Below, in pieces: positions 34,866-47,166 of a stretch of 64,000 nt of DNA (its first letter is position 1; each line of letters begins with the position of its first letter). The stretch is from assembly GCF_000204055.1 (NCBI RefSeq), contig NW_006768770.1, positions 1,496,094 through 1,560,093 on the forward strand. Direction: 5' to 3'. The translations under genes and the position numbers were made by a program. The stretch is from Melampsora larici-populina 98AG31. Lineage: Eukaryota > Basidiomycota > Pucciniomycetes > Pucciniales > Melampsoraceae. A model generated the notes under the pieces. That model saw only the letters and a program-made list of their open reading frames with translations, did not search any database and had not been told where the DNA came from.

Positions 34866-35648
34866 TTCTATACCAATCTGGTCTTATGCTTTGGCATCAC
34901 TAGAGCTGCTAAGTGTAAGAAAAGTGTAAGAAATTCCAAGAACAGAAGAAAAAACACAAAGCTAGTTCAAGGGCGTGCCCCTCTCATCTCTTGACTTTCT
35001 AGGCGCGCCCTGGCACCCAAAAGGCGCGCTTCTTGACCGACGCCCACTGCGTGAAAATGAAGGAAATGTGTCCTTTCTCACGGTCAACCACAGGTTGGTA
35101 GCAAGTAGCTTTCCAGCTCAGAGGTTCTGCTCACCAACGTGTAGCATGCTACACCCACTACTAATTGTCAACAAACCTGGTCGATTGATCGGTTTCCTTA
35201 CCAATCATCAGTACACCAGAGTCTCTTTTTGCCCGCAAAGTAACTTTTCAACCTGTTTGATTCTTTCAGCTACGGGGTTTGCAACTCAAGTGAAAAGTTT
35301 TCAACATAAATTTCACTTTGGTTCTATACAACGCGTGTTTTTTGTTCTTCATTTCTTCATTTTCAAAACTGATTCTAACTTTCTTTATTTTATTTTGGAG
35401 CGAATTCGAGAAACATAAGTAATTTTAGGGTCGGAAACAACTTAGGATTTCAAACCGAACTTGAATCATGAATCATAAGTGACATCTGATTTCGATTTAA
35501 AAAAAATCTAATCGGTTTGATGACTTTGAATGGGTTTAAACTTCATATAAAATCGGATTGGATCTTGATTTTGGATGAATTTTAATCAAGTTTGTAACCG
35601 ACCTATGAAGACGAACAAGCCAAAAAACCAAGAAATAAGTTTAATGAA
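34866..35648. other. Intergenic region downstream of ATP synthase g
   Basis: It contains a GGCGCGCC-type palindromic patch near 35004 and AT-rich sequence. A 147-codon plus-strand frame (34975-35418) has no supporting features. No gene is called. Confidence 0.4.
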
Positions 35649-36262
35649 TTATATAACTCGTCTAAATAACGTAAAAAAACACTCAACAATATGACGACGA
35701 CCGATCATTTCACCAATACTTGAAAAAGGAAACCATCCAGAAAAAAACCAATGAGTAATCAAACCAAACCCATTGAAAATCAAAAACACAAACCTAAAGA
35801 TCCCAATAGCTTCTAAAGTATAAATCCCATACCGTTTCCATTCACCTGATTCGATTAAAGATTTCCAAAACTGTAAAGAACTAGAGTTTTTAAACCATTG
35901 AAGATAAGCAGTTTGGATTTGATTTAGGTTAGGTGGATTTAAGTTTTCTTTTAAATAAACTTGTTTTAAGATTTCTTTAGTAAAGATTAAGTTGTATGAA
36001 ACGGTTTGACTATAACCTATAAACCAAAAAGAAAACAATTTCGTTTAGGTTTTTGATTGGATTTGAGGAGTTAAGAGAAAGGTTTACCAGATAAATGGGT
36101 ATTCAAGTTTGGTAGTTTTGATTGAAATTGATTGACGAGTTTAGATTGATTGATTTCTGAAAGTTTATGTTTGAGTTGGTTTAAATTGTTTGAAAGGTTT
36201 GAAGAATTTCTTTTGAATGATGGTTGAAGATGATTTAAGATTCTTGAATTAGATTTCATCAT
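35649..36262 (-). CDS. ATP20: Mitochondrial ATP synthase subunit g
   Basis: Exons 36262-36088, 36016-35794 and 35718-35649 join in phase. The N-terminus is basic and Ser/Asn-rich (possible mitochondrial targeting). The core YNLIFTKEILKQVYLKENL, NPPNLNQIQTAYLQWF, SGEWKRYGIYTLEAIGIF and GEMIGRRHIV matches the fungal subunit g pattern, including the final GEhhGRRHhV helix with its membrane GxxxG-like region. The protein sits in the inner membrane and helps dimerise F1Fo ATP synthase. The last ~10 residues after HIV are unusual, and the 3' end or a further intron is uncertain. It is divergently arranged with the WD40 gene, 178 bp between start codons. Confidence 0.85.
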
Positions 36263-36440
36263 TTTTGGTAAATAAACAAGTTGATCTGATCGAGTTTAAA
36301 GAGAAAGAGAGAGAGTGGATCGATCGGATGAAATTGGGGAAAGAGTAAAAGAGTGAAAAAGAGTTGAGAAGGAATATATGCTTATATCCAATCAACAGTA
36401 AACACTCAATCTACATACACATTCGATCCAATCATGAGTC
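36263..36440. promoter_or_regulatory. Shared bidirectional promoter region
   Basis: Only 178 bp separate the start codons of the divergent ATP synthase g and WD40 genes. The interval holds a GAGAGAAAGAG-like purine run and repeated GATCGATC-type words. No TATA box could be assigned with confidence. Confidence 0.5.
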
Positions 36441-37839
36441 ATGAACAAGATGAACTCATCAGAATCCAGTTTGATCGAATTCACTAAACAGTTCAGCATT
36501 CAAACTAATTCAAAATCTATCACTACTATCAAATTCTCACCAGATCATCAAAAACTAGCTATCTCTACCACAAACTCAATCATTGAAATCTATCAATTCA
36601 TCACTCATCCAAATCCAACTCAATCCAAAAAGGTTCCAATCGAAATCTTACATTTCTTAACGCTCACAGGTCATCAACAAGGAATCAATGATCTAAGTTG
36701 GTCAAACGATTCAAAACTAATCGGATCAGCTTCAGATGATTTCACCCTAAAGATCTGGTCTATCGATTTCCAATCCAAAGAATCTTATACCGTTAAAACT
36801 CTTAAAGGTCATTCGAATCATGTCTATTGTTTAAAGTTTCATCCCTTAGGTACTTTGATTATCTCTGGTTCGTTTGATGAATCGATTAAGATTTGGGATT
36901 CGGCTACCAAGAAGTGTTTGAGAACTTTATTGGGTCATTCCGAGGTGGTTTGTGCTTTGGATTTTAGTAAAGATGGATCAGTGATCGTGAGTGCTTCGTT
37001 TGATGGATTAACGTTAAGTTTCTTTTTTTGGCTTTCACAATGGAGTTTTCTTGAGAAATTAACGCGTAGCTCTGTTTTTCTTTCGCGAAAATCGGTTTCA
37101 TTTTTTCGTTTAGTCGGTTATGGGATACTGCTACAGGTCAATGTTTGAAAACTTTAGTAGTAGATGAAGAAACTCATGCACCAGTGTAAATCATCCGAGA
37201 TTTAATTTTTTTGACTTTTGAGAGTGAATCTAATCATTCATGATGAATTTTCTTACAGTTCGTTTGTGGCTTTTACACCTAATTCAAATTATCTTTTAAC
37301 TTGTGCATTAGATTCGATTGTAAGATTATGGGATTATAAAACTAAAGAAGGTACAATTGTGAAATCTTTTAAAGGTCATACTAACATTAAGTAAGTGTAA
37401 ACTTTGATTTCTGATTTTTTTTTAAAAACACAAAGATTATTGAACACTTTTTTTGGGGGGTTTTGGGTTTGCGTTTAGGTATTCTATTCCTGCAAAACTC
37501 ATGGCTATTGGTCAGGAGGGAAAAGCTTTGGTCATCATGGGTAGTGAAGATGGAAAGATATGGATTTGGGATTTACAAAGTAGAGAGACTGTTCAAGTTC
37601 TTGATGCTCATTCAGGTAAGAAATCAAACCTTCCAAACTCATTCTCTTTTTACTTTCAACACTTTTTGATTACTTTTTTTTCTCCCTTGGAAATTGATTT
37701 TTGGTTTGGGTTTGGGTTTTTGATTATAGATAGTGTGATTTGTATTGAAACATTTAATGGGAACTTGAATGATTTGGTTTTTTTATCTTCTGGTTTGGAA
37801 AAAGAAAATGGATTTAAATTGTTTAAGACAAGTTTATAA
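36441..37839 (+). CDS. WD40 protein, WDR5/Swd3-type (COMPASS subunit)
   Basis: Five exons (36441-37012, 37114-37185, 37259-37390, 37479-37615, 37730-37839) join in phase to ~340 residues forming seven WD repeats. Diagnostic stretches are LIGSASDDFTLKIW, CLKFHPLGTLIISGSFDESI, ASFDGLTRLWDTATGQCLK across the first intron, VSFVAFTPNSNYLLTCALDS, VIMGSEDGKIWIWDLQS and a final KLFK. Order and wording follow metazoan WDR5 and yeast Swd3 closely. It should scaffold the Set1/COMPASS histone H3K4 methyltransferase in the nucleus. The start could be the ATG at 36441 or the next one three codons in. It is intact, with short introns. Confidence 0.9.
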
Positions 37840-39288
37840 ATCATCAAAGTTGCTTGAGGATGAAATCCCAAAGGAGAAAAAAGGAAAAAGTTAAAAGTGA
37901 AAGTAAAAGTGAAAAAGTAAAAAAAACAAGGCTTGATTTGATTTTTGGTTTTTGGTTTTTGGTTTGTGATTGGATTTTGTTTTAACAGTGATTACAAGAA
38001 ATTTCATGTCCTACTTGAAAAAAAAAACATTTGTTATTTTCTGGTTGATGATTCACCCAAAACCTTGTGGAAAAATTCATATAATACAGAACTGTGTATT
38101 AGAAGTTTCTTGTTTCAGTTGGAACTTGAGGTGTATCCTTTAGTTGACATATGGCTGTATTTAGTAGAATCTAATACAAAATTTGAAGAAGGACAAAATA
38201 GAAAAGTTAGAATAAGACATACATTTCTTGAATAGCTATAGATTTTCAGTTCTCAAATAGCTTTAGATTTTGAGTTTTTTTTTCTTTTACTAATTGAGAC
38301 AATATGGGGATTAATGGAAGGGTATAAAATCAAAAGTAAGCACCCTTCTTTATTTGTAACAAAATGTAACAAGCAAGCTTTTAATCATTGGAGCTGAGTT
38401 AGTAGTACAATTAACCTAGCTGGACTTTTTAAAATAATGATATAGTAAGATACATTGGGAAACCAAAGCTGCCTCTCCTTTCTTAGATCAAAGGTTGTCC
38501 TCTATGTATATTGTTTCCTTTGGAAGACCCACTTGTGGTTGAGGATAGTACACTCTGTGGCTTCCTTCCATCATTGAGGCCTACTTGTGGTTTGTTCTGC
38601 TTTGGTACTACTAGGTTTTCATTCCAGCAAAAAGTCTCCATTTTTGGGTGTTTGTTTCAGGGATCCATTCTCTACTTGCTACCTATAGCTATTGGTAGAG
38701 GGTTTGAGAGGTCAGTATGCTTTTAGCATACTCAGGAATCAGACTTGTCTTACGCCCACCCTTGAGGCACAATCCTTACATTCATGTCAGGATTGTGCAG
38801 GTTGGGGTTTATGGGGCCCCCCAGCCTGGGGATTGGTTTTCTGGAACCAAAGATAGCCACAAGGCTTGGATTTTGGGAACCAACTAGCCTTGCTGTAGTC
38901 CTCCATTGAGTTGGAGGGTGGGATGTTCTTGCTTTCACTTTTTTTTCAGTGGGTGAGACAGGAGATGAAAAAGCTTGAGAACTCAGAGCCTTTACAGAGA
39001 GTCTCCTTCATGAGTGATGTGACTGATGGACTTGTCATCAAAGGTTTTACTCTTTAGGTGACTAGAGTGAGAAGTGGTGTAAATGTGGGAAAAGGAAAAA
39101 AAAAACTTTTCTCATTGCACACCTGGGTCTACATTACTTGTCTGAGGACCAAGGACTGTGTGAGTCTCTCATGGTTGCCACAAGTCATCACAGACCTACA
39201 AACCATCTGTGTGATGGTGGTTCTCTCAATCCAGAAGAGTATTGTTGTTTTTTACTCTGGATCTTCATCTTTGTTGGCTTAATAGGTT
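37840..39288. other. Intergenic region with repeats
   Basis: It includes a 9-bp stem hairpin CACAATCCT/AGGATTGTG near 38768-38797, a GGGGCCCCCC run and the dispersed repeat at 39000-39240. No gene is called. Confidence 0.45.
39000..39240 (+). repeat. Diverged dispersed repeat, copy 2
   Basis: This copy matches 3790-4010 in order and orientation. It contains GACCTACAAACCATCTGTG followed by TGGTGGTTCTCTCAAT. The two copies flank a 35-kb interval, but they may simply be members of a common family. Confidence 0.55.
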
Positions 39289-39895
39289 CACAGTAAACAT
39301 TATGCATTTTCCCCAAGTGGGGATGGGAAAATGATTATTGTAGTTTGTCATAAAAACATCTGTCACTGCACGCCTGAGCCATAACACTCACACTACATAT
39401 GTGTAACAAGCTCACTAGATTGTTAGCTATCATGAACATACAGGTCTGCTCAGGTCTCTACAAATACATAAATCACATGTGATACATCATGTAAATTTTT
39501 CCAGTTTGACAAAATTGTCACAAAAATTGACTACACATGCTGCCATAGTTATCCAGGCAATACTTGGAAAGCCATTCAACAGTAACAGAAAGGGTGTTAC
39601 ATGAAGTTTATTTAATGGAATTACACCAAATCTATGAGTCAGTGTATGTAGTCAATTTTTGGCAGGCTTTTGTTGAGCTGAAAAAAATTACAGAAGGTAT
39701 TACATATGATATACTCATTCCAATGAACCAATAGCTGAGAGCTTCTGTATGTACATGATAGCTCCCAATTTTCCTGTCCTGTTGGACATATGTAGTGTAT
39801 GTCTCAAATGTGCAGTGATATGTCTTTTCATGAAAAACTACAATTTCAATCCTTTTCCCAATCTCACTTAGGTATAATGTGTGATGTTTACAGTG
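39289..39895. mobile_element. CACTG-ended MITE (copy B), uninterrupted
   Basis: The 607-bp element has inverted ends CACAGTAAACATTATGCATT and CACTGTAAACATCACACATT. It aligns over its length with copy A. GTT flanks both sides (3-bp match). It carries the empty target site for the MITE nested in copy A. Confidence 0.8.
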
Positions 39896-40606
39896 GTTCT
39901 GTCAAGTTATTTATTTTTTGAGTACTAAATATGCCTTTGGAAAGGACAATTTTAAGTTCTTTCCTTTCTTGGGTGTTTGAGGATATTGCAAAGGTTGTCT
40001 TTGATACTTTGACATAAAAAATTCAGTTTTTGTTTTTAGAGTCATGAAATCATAGTGATAAGAAATTCCTAATGGCCTTGTCTTTGAAACTAGACACAAG
40101 GTGTGTTGTAATGTTTGTGGATATATGTGTTCTGACTTTGATGCTTATTCCAGTACAACCAAAGCAAGACATCAAGAATCAAGTTCTGTTCCTGGGTTTC
40201 AGTTGTGATTATTGTTATATGATCAGTAGGGTTTGAAATTGTGTCTGACTTATTGCTGGGAGATGACCCTTGCTTTCAAAGGATACTTTACTAATGGGGT
40301 CTGAAGATTCAATGTTAATGAGTGGGTCTTCAAATCATACAGTTAATCTGATGTGTTTCAAGGAAGTGTCCTAGAATCTCAAACATACATTCTTGGTGAC
40401 TTTGTTTCACAGAAGGCTCAGGTAGATGTTTGAAACTCATCAACCTGCAGAGGTAAGTGCACAGTGGTGTATTATGGAGTCACTAACCACCTTTGTTTCT
40501 TCATCATTATATCTGTCACTCATCATAAAAAAAAGTCCTCATCACTGAAATAAACTTCAGCTGAATTACTTTGAACATATAGTCTTGTTATCTTTGTTAG
40601 ACAAGC
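39896..40606. other. Upstream region of the secreted-protein gene
   Basis: AT-rich, with no repeats or genes recognised. It presumably contains the promoter of the gene starting at 40607. Confidence 0.4.
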
Positions 40607-43234
40607 ATGCTTTATTGCAAGATTTACAAACTTTTCTTCATACCTGCCATTCTACTCTCCATCAATTTAAACTCAGTTCTTGGATTTTCTTCAAGTAAAG
40701 ATATAGAGGAAGGCTTACTAAATGGTAAGAACATGAACCAAGCTTTTTGGCCTCAAACTGGCTCTAATCATAATGATGCAACAGTAGAATCTCATGACGG
40801 CATACCATCAGGCCATTTGCTTTTGTCTACCAATTCTGCTCAGTCTTGCCCTCAATGTGAACGGTCAAGATTACAGGATAATGACAGGCGCCCCATCCTT
40901 CCAGTATTAGAAGGCTTTGAGCCTAGAAGGGCAACAGGAGGTATGACATCCAAACTGCTGGAATACCTTCTTTGTACCCTTTTTCCTTTCAAACCCTGGT
41001 TAACTTGAAATTTTAATTGAAACACAGGAATCTTCAATGATGTGTATAGCCCTCACAATGCTATGGAAATTTCTCCTCTGGTTCATTTTGAGAGATTCAA
41101 TAAGCAAGGCAATGGTGTAGGGATTTACAATGAAGAAGATCTATGGATGTCAAAATTTGCAGGAGACTTTGGATTCATGAATCACTGGAATTTCTCACCA
41201 CTCCCAGAGGGCACATTTGACAACATTTTGAAGACATCCAACCCCAAGGACATTGTAAAAGATTTGCAAAACAACTCCCCTGCATCCACAATTGCAACAG
41301 CCCATTTGACACACCAAATAACTAGCACCCCTGGAATCATATCACAAGGTCATGCAATAGAAGCAGATTCTACAAAGTCTCCAAAAATGAGTGATTTGGT
41401 GTGGCATGGGGGCTGTATGGCAGAGTTGTCAACAGATGACTATCCCATATCAGATCTTGTGATCAACAATAGTTTCATGAAGAAAGGGGCTCAAATCAAT
41501 CAGCCAGAAAACAACCAAGTAGGTATTGATGTAAGCAGCCATAGATATTCAAATAGCCCAAGTTACCCAAGGAGTCTGGACCCAGAAATTCCCTTCATAT
41601 CCATACCCAACAAAGATTATAAAAACCTCCACCACCCTTCAGATTCAGATATACTCACCAATGCCAACATTTATAGAAGTCTTGAATTTTTCCCAGAGAA
41701 TCTGGGAACTCATGTTTGGGACAATAGTCTAGAGAAACATATGTCCAAAAATCACTGGTCAGTCACTCCAAGTGACCTACCTTTGACATCACATCTGGGG
41801 GTTTCAATGGATTTTGAAAGTTCAAAAGACATGCACTCAAGAGAAGATAAATTCATAAGTCCATCAAATGAAACACCACTCACAATTCATGAACACACAA
41901 AATTAGACAACTCATTCAGTCTTTGTAACGATCATATTTATGGTATGATAGGTATGCAAACCTTACCAGATTTCCATCAAACCTTTGGAAAAGGGAATAC
42001 ACCTCTTTGTGAAGGGGATTTTGCAAAAAATGAGTCCCCCAATCTAAAATCATCTATCAATCCAGAATGCAGGTCCGATTTAAATTCACAGGGAATTGAA
42101 ATCCAATCATCTCATGAGAACCTAGACAGCAGGACAATACTTGATGATCCAAGAGAAAGGCAGATGTGCAAAAGGTTGAAAAATAATTTTGGAGCTCAAG
42201 GAAAATCAGATAGATACCAAGAGCTTCTGGTTTCAAAGCACAAAATCAGGGAGAGGGAATCTGACCTGCAAGATATATTCAAACACAATAAGGGCAAGAA
42301 GTACTGCATTGCAGAAGTTCCAGTTGCAGGACTGAAATCTACTTCAATTTCCAATTCACAGTCTTACTGTAGCCATAATGGACCTTATGTAGGAGCAGAT
42401 GCAGTGGATTCTTCAAAGGAAGAGCTACTCTTTGAAGTGCCCAATGTAGATTCTCACACCACTGCCTTTCCTCAAAAAGTGTCTGATTATTTGAACACAT
42501 TGGGAAGTAGGAACAACTTGAAAGATGCATTCAGGTTCACTGCACATGAATCAAATCATGAAAAAATTCTACATGTAAATGATTTCAAAACTAAAACAGG
42601 GAAGACATGGAATCAGGTCGTTGCCAATGAAAACCAAAACATTTACCAACATCAGCCCAGATCATCATTTGATCTCTCAATTTTCAAATACCTTACTCCC
42701 TTCATGACAGAGCTTGAACAATTCCTTGAAACAGGCACGGATCTTACACAAAGGGCAACACCAGACAGCTTTAGAATGAGATTGATGCTTATGACACATG
42801 AATTCCTGTTATTGCTATTGAAAGCCAAATTAACTTTTGATCCAGATGAAGAAGATCTAAATGGAATTCTGGTTGAAGGCTACCAATGGGTAATAAATAT
42901 TTGGAGAACTATTCCAATGAAGACATTTACCTTGAACAATGTTCTGCAAAGAACAACGCATACTGGAGCCTCAACTGAAATCCCATCAATTGAAGATACA
43001 CTGATTTCAAGGATTGCTATTTGTAATTTCTTTAATAGAAGCCAACATCAATTCCTGGCTTACATAATTCTTAAGTGGATGCAGCAATTCAGACCAAGAT
43101 GGTTCAAAACTGCCGAAAAAACAATCAAATGTTTACCCAAGGAACTACCAGCATATAAACCTAAGTATCCTCTGGCTCAGAAGTTACTTTCTCATCTCAA
43201 TAGAACAGTCCTTGGTATGAAGATTGATGCATAA
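40607..43234 (+). CDS. Large secreted orphan protein (candidate effector)
   Basis: Exons 40607-40940 and 41028-43234 join in phase (GGAG|GTATGA..ACACAG) to 846 residues. Residues 1-25 (MLYCKIYKLFFIPAILLSIN...) form a classical hydrophobic signal peptide with probable cleavage after VLG. A CPQC pair follows near residue 84. The middle ~500 residues are Ser/Asn/Asp/His-rich and look disordered. The last ~180 residues look helical and ordered (YLTPFMTELEQFLETG, MRLMLMTHEFLLLLLKAKL, WVINIWRTIPMKTF, FLAYIILKWMQQFRPRW). No transmembrane helix is evident. No family is recognised. The layout resembles rust-lineage secreted proteins, so an effector or extracellular role is inferred, not shown. Confidence 0.8.
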
Positions 43235-45869
43235 TTCAATTAATTTTAACAACTTCACATAAACAGTAAGAGGTTTCAGCCTTGGTAGGTTTCTTGAAAC
43301 AACCAGAGGACCAAAAATTCTTGTGTTTTGATGGATTGTAAATAGTCCAGGATTTGAAGTAAAACTCACTTCTTAGGACAAATCAAACTTGAATGATAAT
43401 TAAAATTTGAGCCTTTAGAACAAGCATATGCCATTTTTTTCATTACTTGGATTTCAACCAAGAGAAAGAAAACAAAAAAATCAAGCATTAAAATCTAGGT
43501 TGGACAAGAAAAAATATTTCCCCTCCTCTCCCACATGTAACAAACAATTTCTCAGTAGAGCTTAAGTTATTGTCTGAGTCTTTTCAGAGAGATTAACCAG
43601 ACTTAGAGCATCCACTATTGCCTTGTTAAATGGCCTTGGACCAGTAAATTGCACCATGTCAAGGCACAAAATCCACAATCATGTCCAAAACACACATTGG
43701 CATCTACATAATTTACTTGAGCTATCAAGGGAACTCTCATCTCCAAATTCCCTGAAATCACTCTCTACTACCCTCTCCTTTGATTTTGATCTATTTTGCC
43801 TTCTCATCATTCAACTGTCTCAAATAATCCTTCTCATCTCCTCATCAATCACCAATTTATCAAATTGGATCCATTGAATAAAAATAGCACAACAGAACAA
43901 ACAAATGAGCATCAAAAAACTCCAAGTATTCATATGAAGTGATTTCATGTCTTGCCCCCCTATTTTGTTCAAATGATGCAAGATGCAAAATTAGCTTCAA
44001 AAGTTGATCAATAATTTCACCTTTTGAGGAATGGACAACTTACTCTCAATCAGTCCCATATGTGATAGGTGGTCTAAGTATGTATGCAGCTCTGGATATT
44101 GTTATGATCTCACATAGCAGTAGGGGATGAGTTACACACGTGAAACACCTACATAGACATGTCACAGATAGAGAACTACTTTGTACTTGCACTCATGCAC
44201 TTCTTGCTTTTCTATCCATCCAAAAATCTATTCATAATACCCAGAACACCTCCCAGACCCAAGAACCCTTGCCCTTGCCGCTGAACCCCAAGAACCAGCC
44301 TTGACATCATTCTATACAGTCAACTCTCACATAACCCATTTCTTGGTCACCCATACTGGCTATAACCCATATTTCTGTGGTGACTCAGATGGGCGGATAG
44401 GAGCAAGAGGTATCATTTATGTAATGATCAGATTGCAATGTGAAGAGTAACAGGTAAAACAGGCTTCTGAGCTTCAGCTAATGCCCAAAGCGTGGATGTT
44501 GCAGTTTTTTTATATCTCTATAGTAGGCTCTTTACATAACCCCCCCCTGTTGTACCTCAACCCCCTCTTGATTGGTCAGGTATCTTTCCACGGGCTAGCA
44601 TTAAAAAACTACATGGCAAAAAGCTTTAGCCCTCCCTCATCTTCTCTGTGTCCTAAAGTATCTATTTTCAACTTGTGGATCTTTTTTATTAAAATACTTC
44701 ACTAATTCTTGCACATTCCTTGAATTCATTCCTGGTTCCCATGAGTTGTGATCTGATTCATATCCATTCCAACTAAGTATCCTATCTTCTTTCTGATTTT
44801 TGTCTTGTCAGTATTTCTTCAACTTCATAATTGTGCTGTCTTTCAATTATCAATGGTGGTGAGTTGTTTTTCACTTGTCCTTTTCTTTCACTCTTGTAAA
44901 TTTCCTTAACAAGTTGACATGAAAGACATGATGCACATCCTTTATTTCCTTAGGCAAAGGGGTTTTAGATGGGTTAGTTGAGATTCTTTCCATTATGTCA
45001 TAAGGAACAAGACATCAATGAGATAAAATAAGCATGCAAGTGGCCTTGAGACCTGGACTGTGGAAGAATTTTTCAAGTACCTGCCCCAGAGCACTCCACA
45101 GGGAAGGTCTCAGCCAGTGGACTCCAATTTACTCAAGTCCCCAGATATTGTCACAAATTGCATCATGCACAAATACTGTAAGGCAGTTGAAGTGTCTGGG
45201 AGGGCTCTCTGTTGAGCTCTGCAGGCATTTAGTGCAGCACACTCCAAAACACTAGTTTGGCCACCTGTGGCACCTGTATGAAGAGACATGTAAGTCGATC
45301 TTGTAGTGCACATTTCGAACGGCTTGGAAGCCGGAGCTTCGCACCAGAGCATGTCAGACGCTCTGGAGCGGACCTTTTTAGCACCCCAAGTCATCTTACA
45401 ACAACTTTTTTTCATGTTTTTCAGCTAATCATACCTGATACACCAGTTCCTTTCAATTACCCACACTTTCAAAAAAAATTAACTCTGCCACAAAGTCGAA
45501 GTCTCACAGAGCGCTCTGATCATTTCTTCAAACGCTTGCTCTGACAGCAGGACAATCACACTTCAGTCATTTGTTCTTCCACTCACCTCTATCAATCTAT
45601 TCCATTCACCTCTATCAACCTCTATCAACCTCTTTCACTCGACTCTATCAATTCTATTTCATTTTACTCTTGTTTGCAGAAGGGCATCAAGAGTTGATTT
45701 CCTTTACTTTGAAGTTTGTGTGCGGGCATCTCGTATATACACAAATGCTTACGATCCCAAAATGATACATATTTTTTTGATGTCAAACTTGCTGAACCCA
45801 ACATTCGTCGTGGTTGGTATCCCATCCGTACCAAACAAGAAGGAGAAATGAATCACGTAGCGATGAGTC
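43235..45869. other. Intergenic region left of the SWIM-MULE
   Basis: AT-rich sequence without a supportable gene. Just before the Mutator element an open plus-strand frame (about 45716-45869) contains DVKLAEPNIRRGWYPIRTKQ. It stays open across the repaired target site for another ~27 codons, so a broken exon cannot be excluded. Confidence 0.4.
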
Positions 45870-46332
45870 GCCTGGCGTTATATCCCCAGAACTATTCAAA
45901 AGGGGGCTCGGGAATGCGACGTGCGATTTTTGTGCGAGAAGTCGATTGGGAATTAGAACCGTGAGGTTCCTGGAGATGAAATGGAATGTCCGACGGGGGT
46001 CAACCCAAAGGAGTTGTCATTTGACGTCGGTGTGTCCGAAAGCGGCGCTGGTGGTGCCGCGGTGACCCGACGTCTGTGCAACGACGTAGCGTCGCGCATT
46101 TGCCGTTTCCGGTTCCTGCTGAGCTGACCAAAACAGCGGAGTTGAACACTCGAAGAAGTTGTCGATGCTGAGAGCGCTGAGGGAGCGGCGTTGCGAAAGA
46201 TGGCCCCTTCGCGCCGCAAAGGCGCGGGCTATTGGCGACCCAGAAGGGCAAGTTGGAACGGACGCTCGAACACGATGTCGAATGAAATGAGATTGTCGAG
46301 GGGCGGTATTTCCTCGCTACACCAAACTTGGC

Positions 46333-46707
46333 TTGTCGCCGCTTTGGAACGGCGGAATTGCTTTGAATGCTGGAGGGGGAGTCTTCAACTTGAAAGATTT
46401 GACCAAGCGCTGGCCAGATCTGACGGCAGTGGACACGTTTTGTTCCCCTTTTGCACGTTGCTTAGTGGCTTACAACTACCTTTGCCAAAATAATCGTAAT
46501 CATCGCACTGCTAGACGTCGTTTACACTTGAACATGGCGCCAACAAAGCCGGGGAAGACTGATGCTTCGAAACCTGCACCGTACGAAGCAATCCAGCCAA
46601 AGGGCGACTCACCTTCGACACTAATCAGAACCGGGATTGATGAGTTCCCTTTCGCCGCCAACATACACGACTGGCTGCCGTTCTGTAATGACCAAGCTTG
46701 TATTTAA
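46333..46707 (+). CDS. Possible second ORF of the MULE, decayed
   Basis: The frame lacks an ATG at its start. It includes GGGVFNLKDLTKRWPDLTAV and GIDEFPFAANIHDWLPFC. A different frame just upstream reads EIVEGRYFLATPNLACRRFG before a stop, which suggests a frameshifted gene. No domain is recognised. It may be a leader or accessory gene of the element, or a fragment captured by it. Confidence 0.3.
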   Translation: MSPLWNGGIALNAGGGVFNLKDLTKRWPDLTAVDTFCSPFARCLVAYNYLCQNNRNHRTARRRLHLNMAPTKPGKTDASKPAPYEAIQPKGDSPSTLIRTGIDEFPFAANIHDWLPFCNDQACI

Positions 46708-47166
46708 GAATTCCTATTGACTACGAAGTTTTATGGAATCCGGAATCTCTGAAGAGCCTTCCTAAGCTAATATGTTTTATAGAAAACAACTCTAACGAAA
46801 AGTGTATTTCTCAAAACAAAGGTGACTATAATAACGAATTGTTTTGATAAAGAAAAGGAGAATAACACAACCATAAAACAACAAATATATATACTAAAAG
46901 AAAGCTGATTATTTAAATCTATGACATCATCGAAACATTATAAATCAGGAACCATCGCGTCCTGCGCATAACAACACAACCTGAATCGCGCTCATTACAC
47001 GTTCCCCCTTGTTCATCTCGCACCGCCACCCGCTGGTTTCGACCACAATCCGTTATCCAACAGGTTTGTAAGGGACACATCGAGAAATCCTCCCAACTTC
47101 CCTTACGACGTAGTCCGCTTAACCTTGCCGCGCGAAGCTGGAATAGAACAAGACGTCGTATTTGCT

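Noticed and set aside
34975..35418. 147-codon plus-strand frame downstream of ATP synthase g
   Set aside because: No conserved features, not linked to flanking exons, ends in AT-rich sequence.
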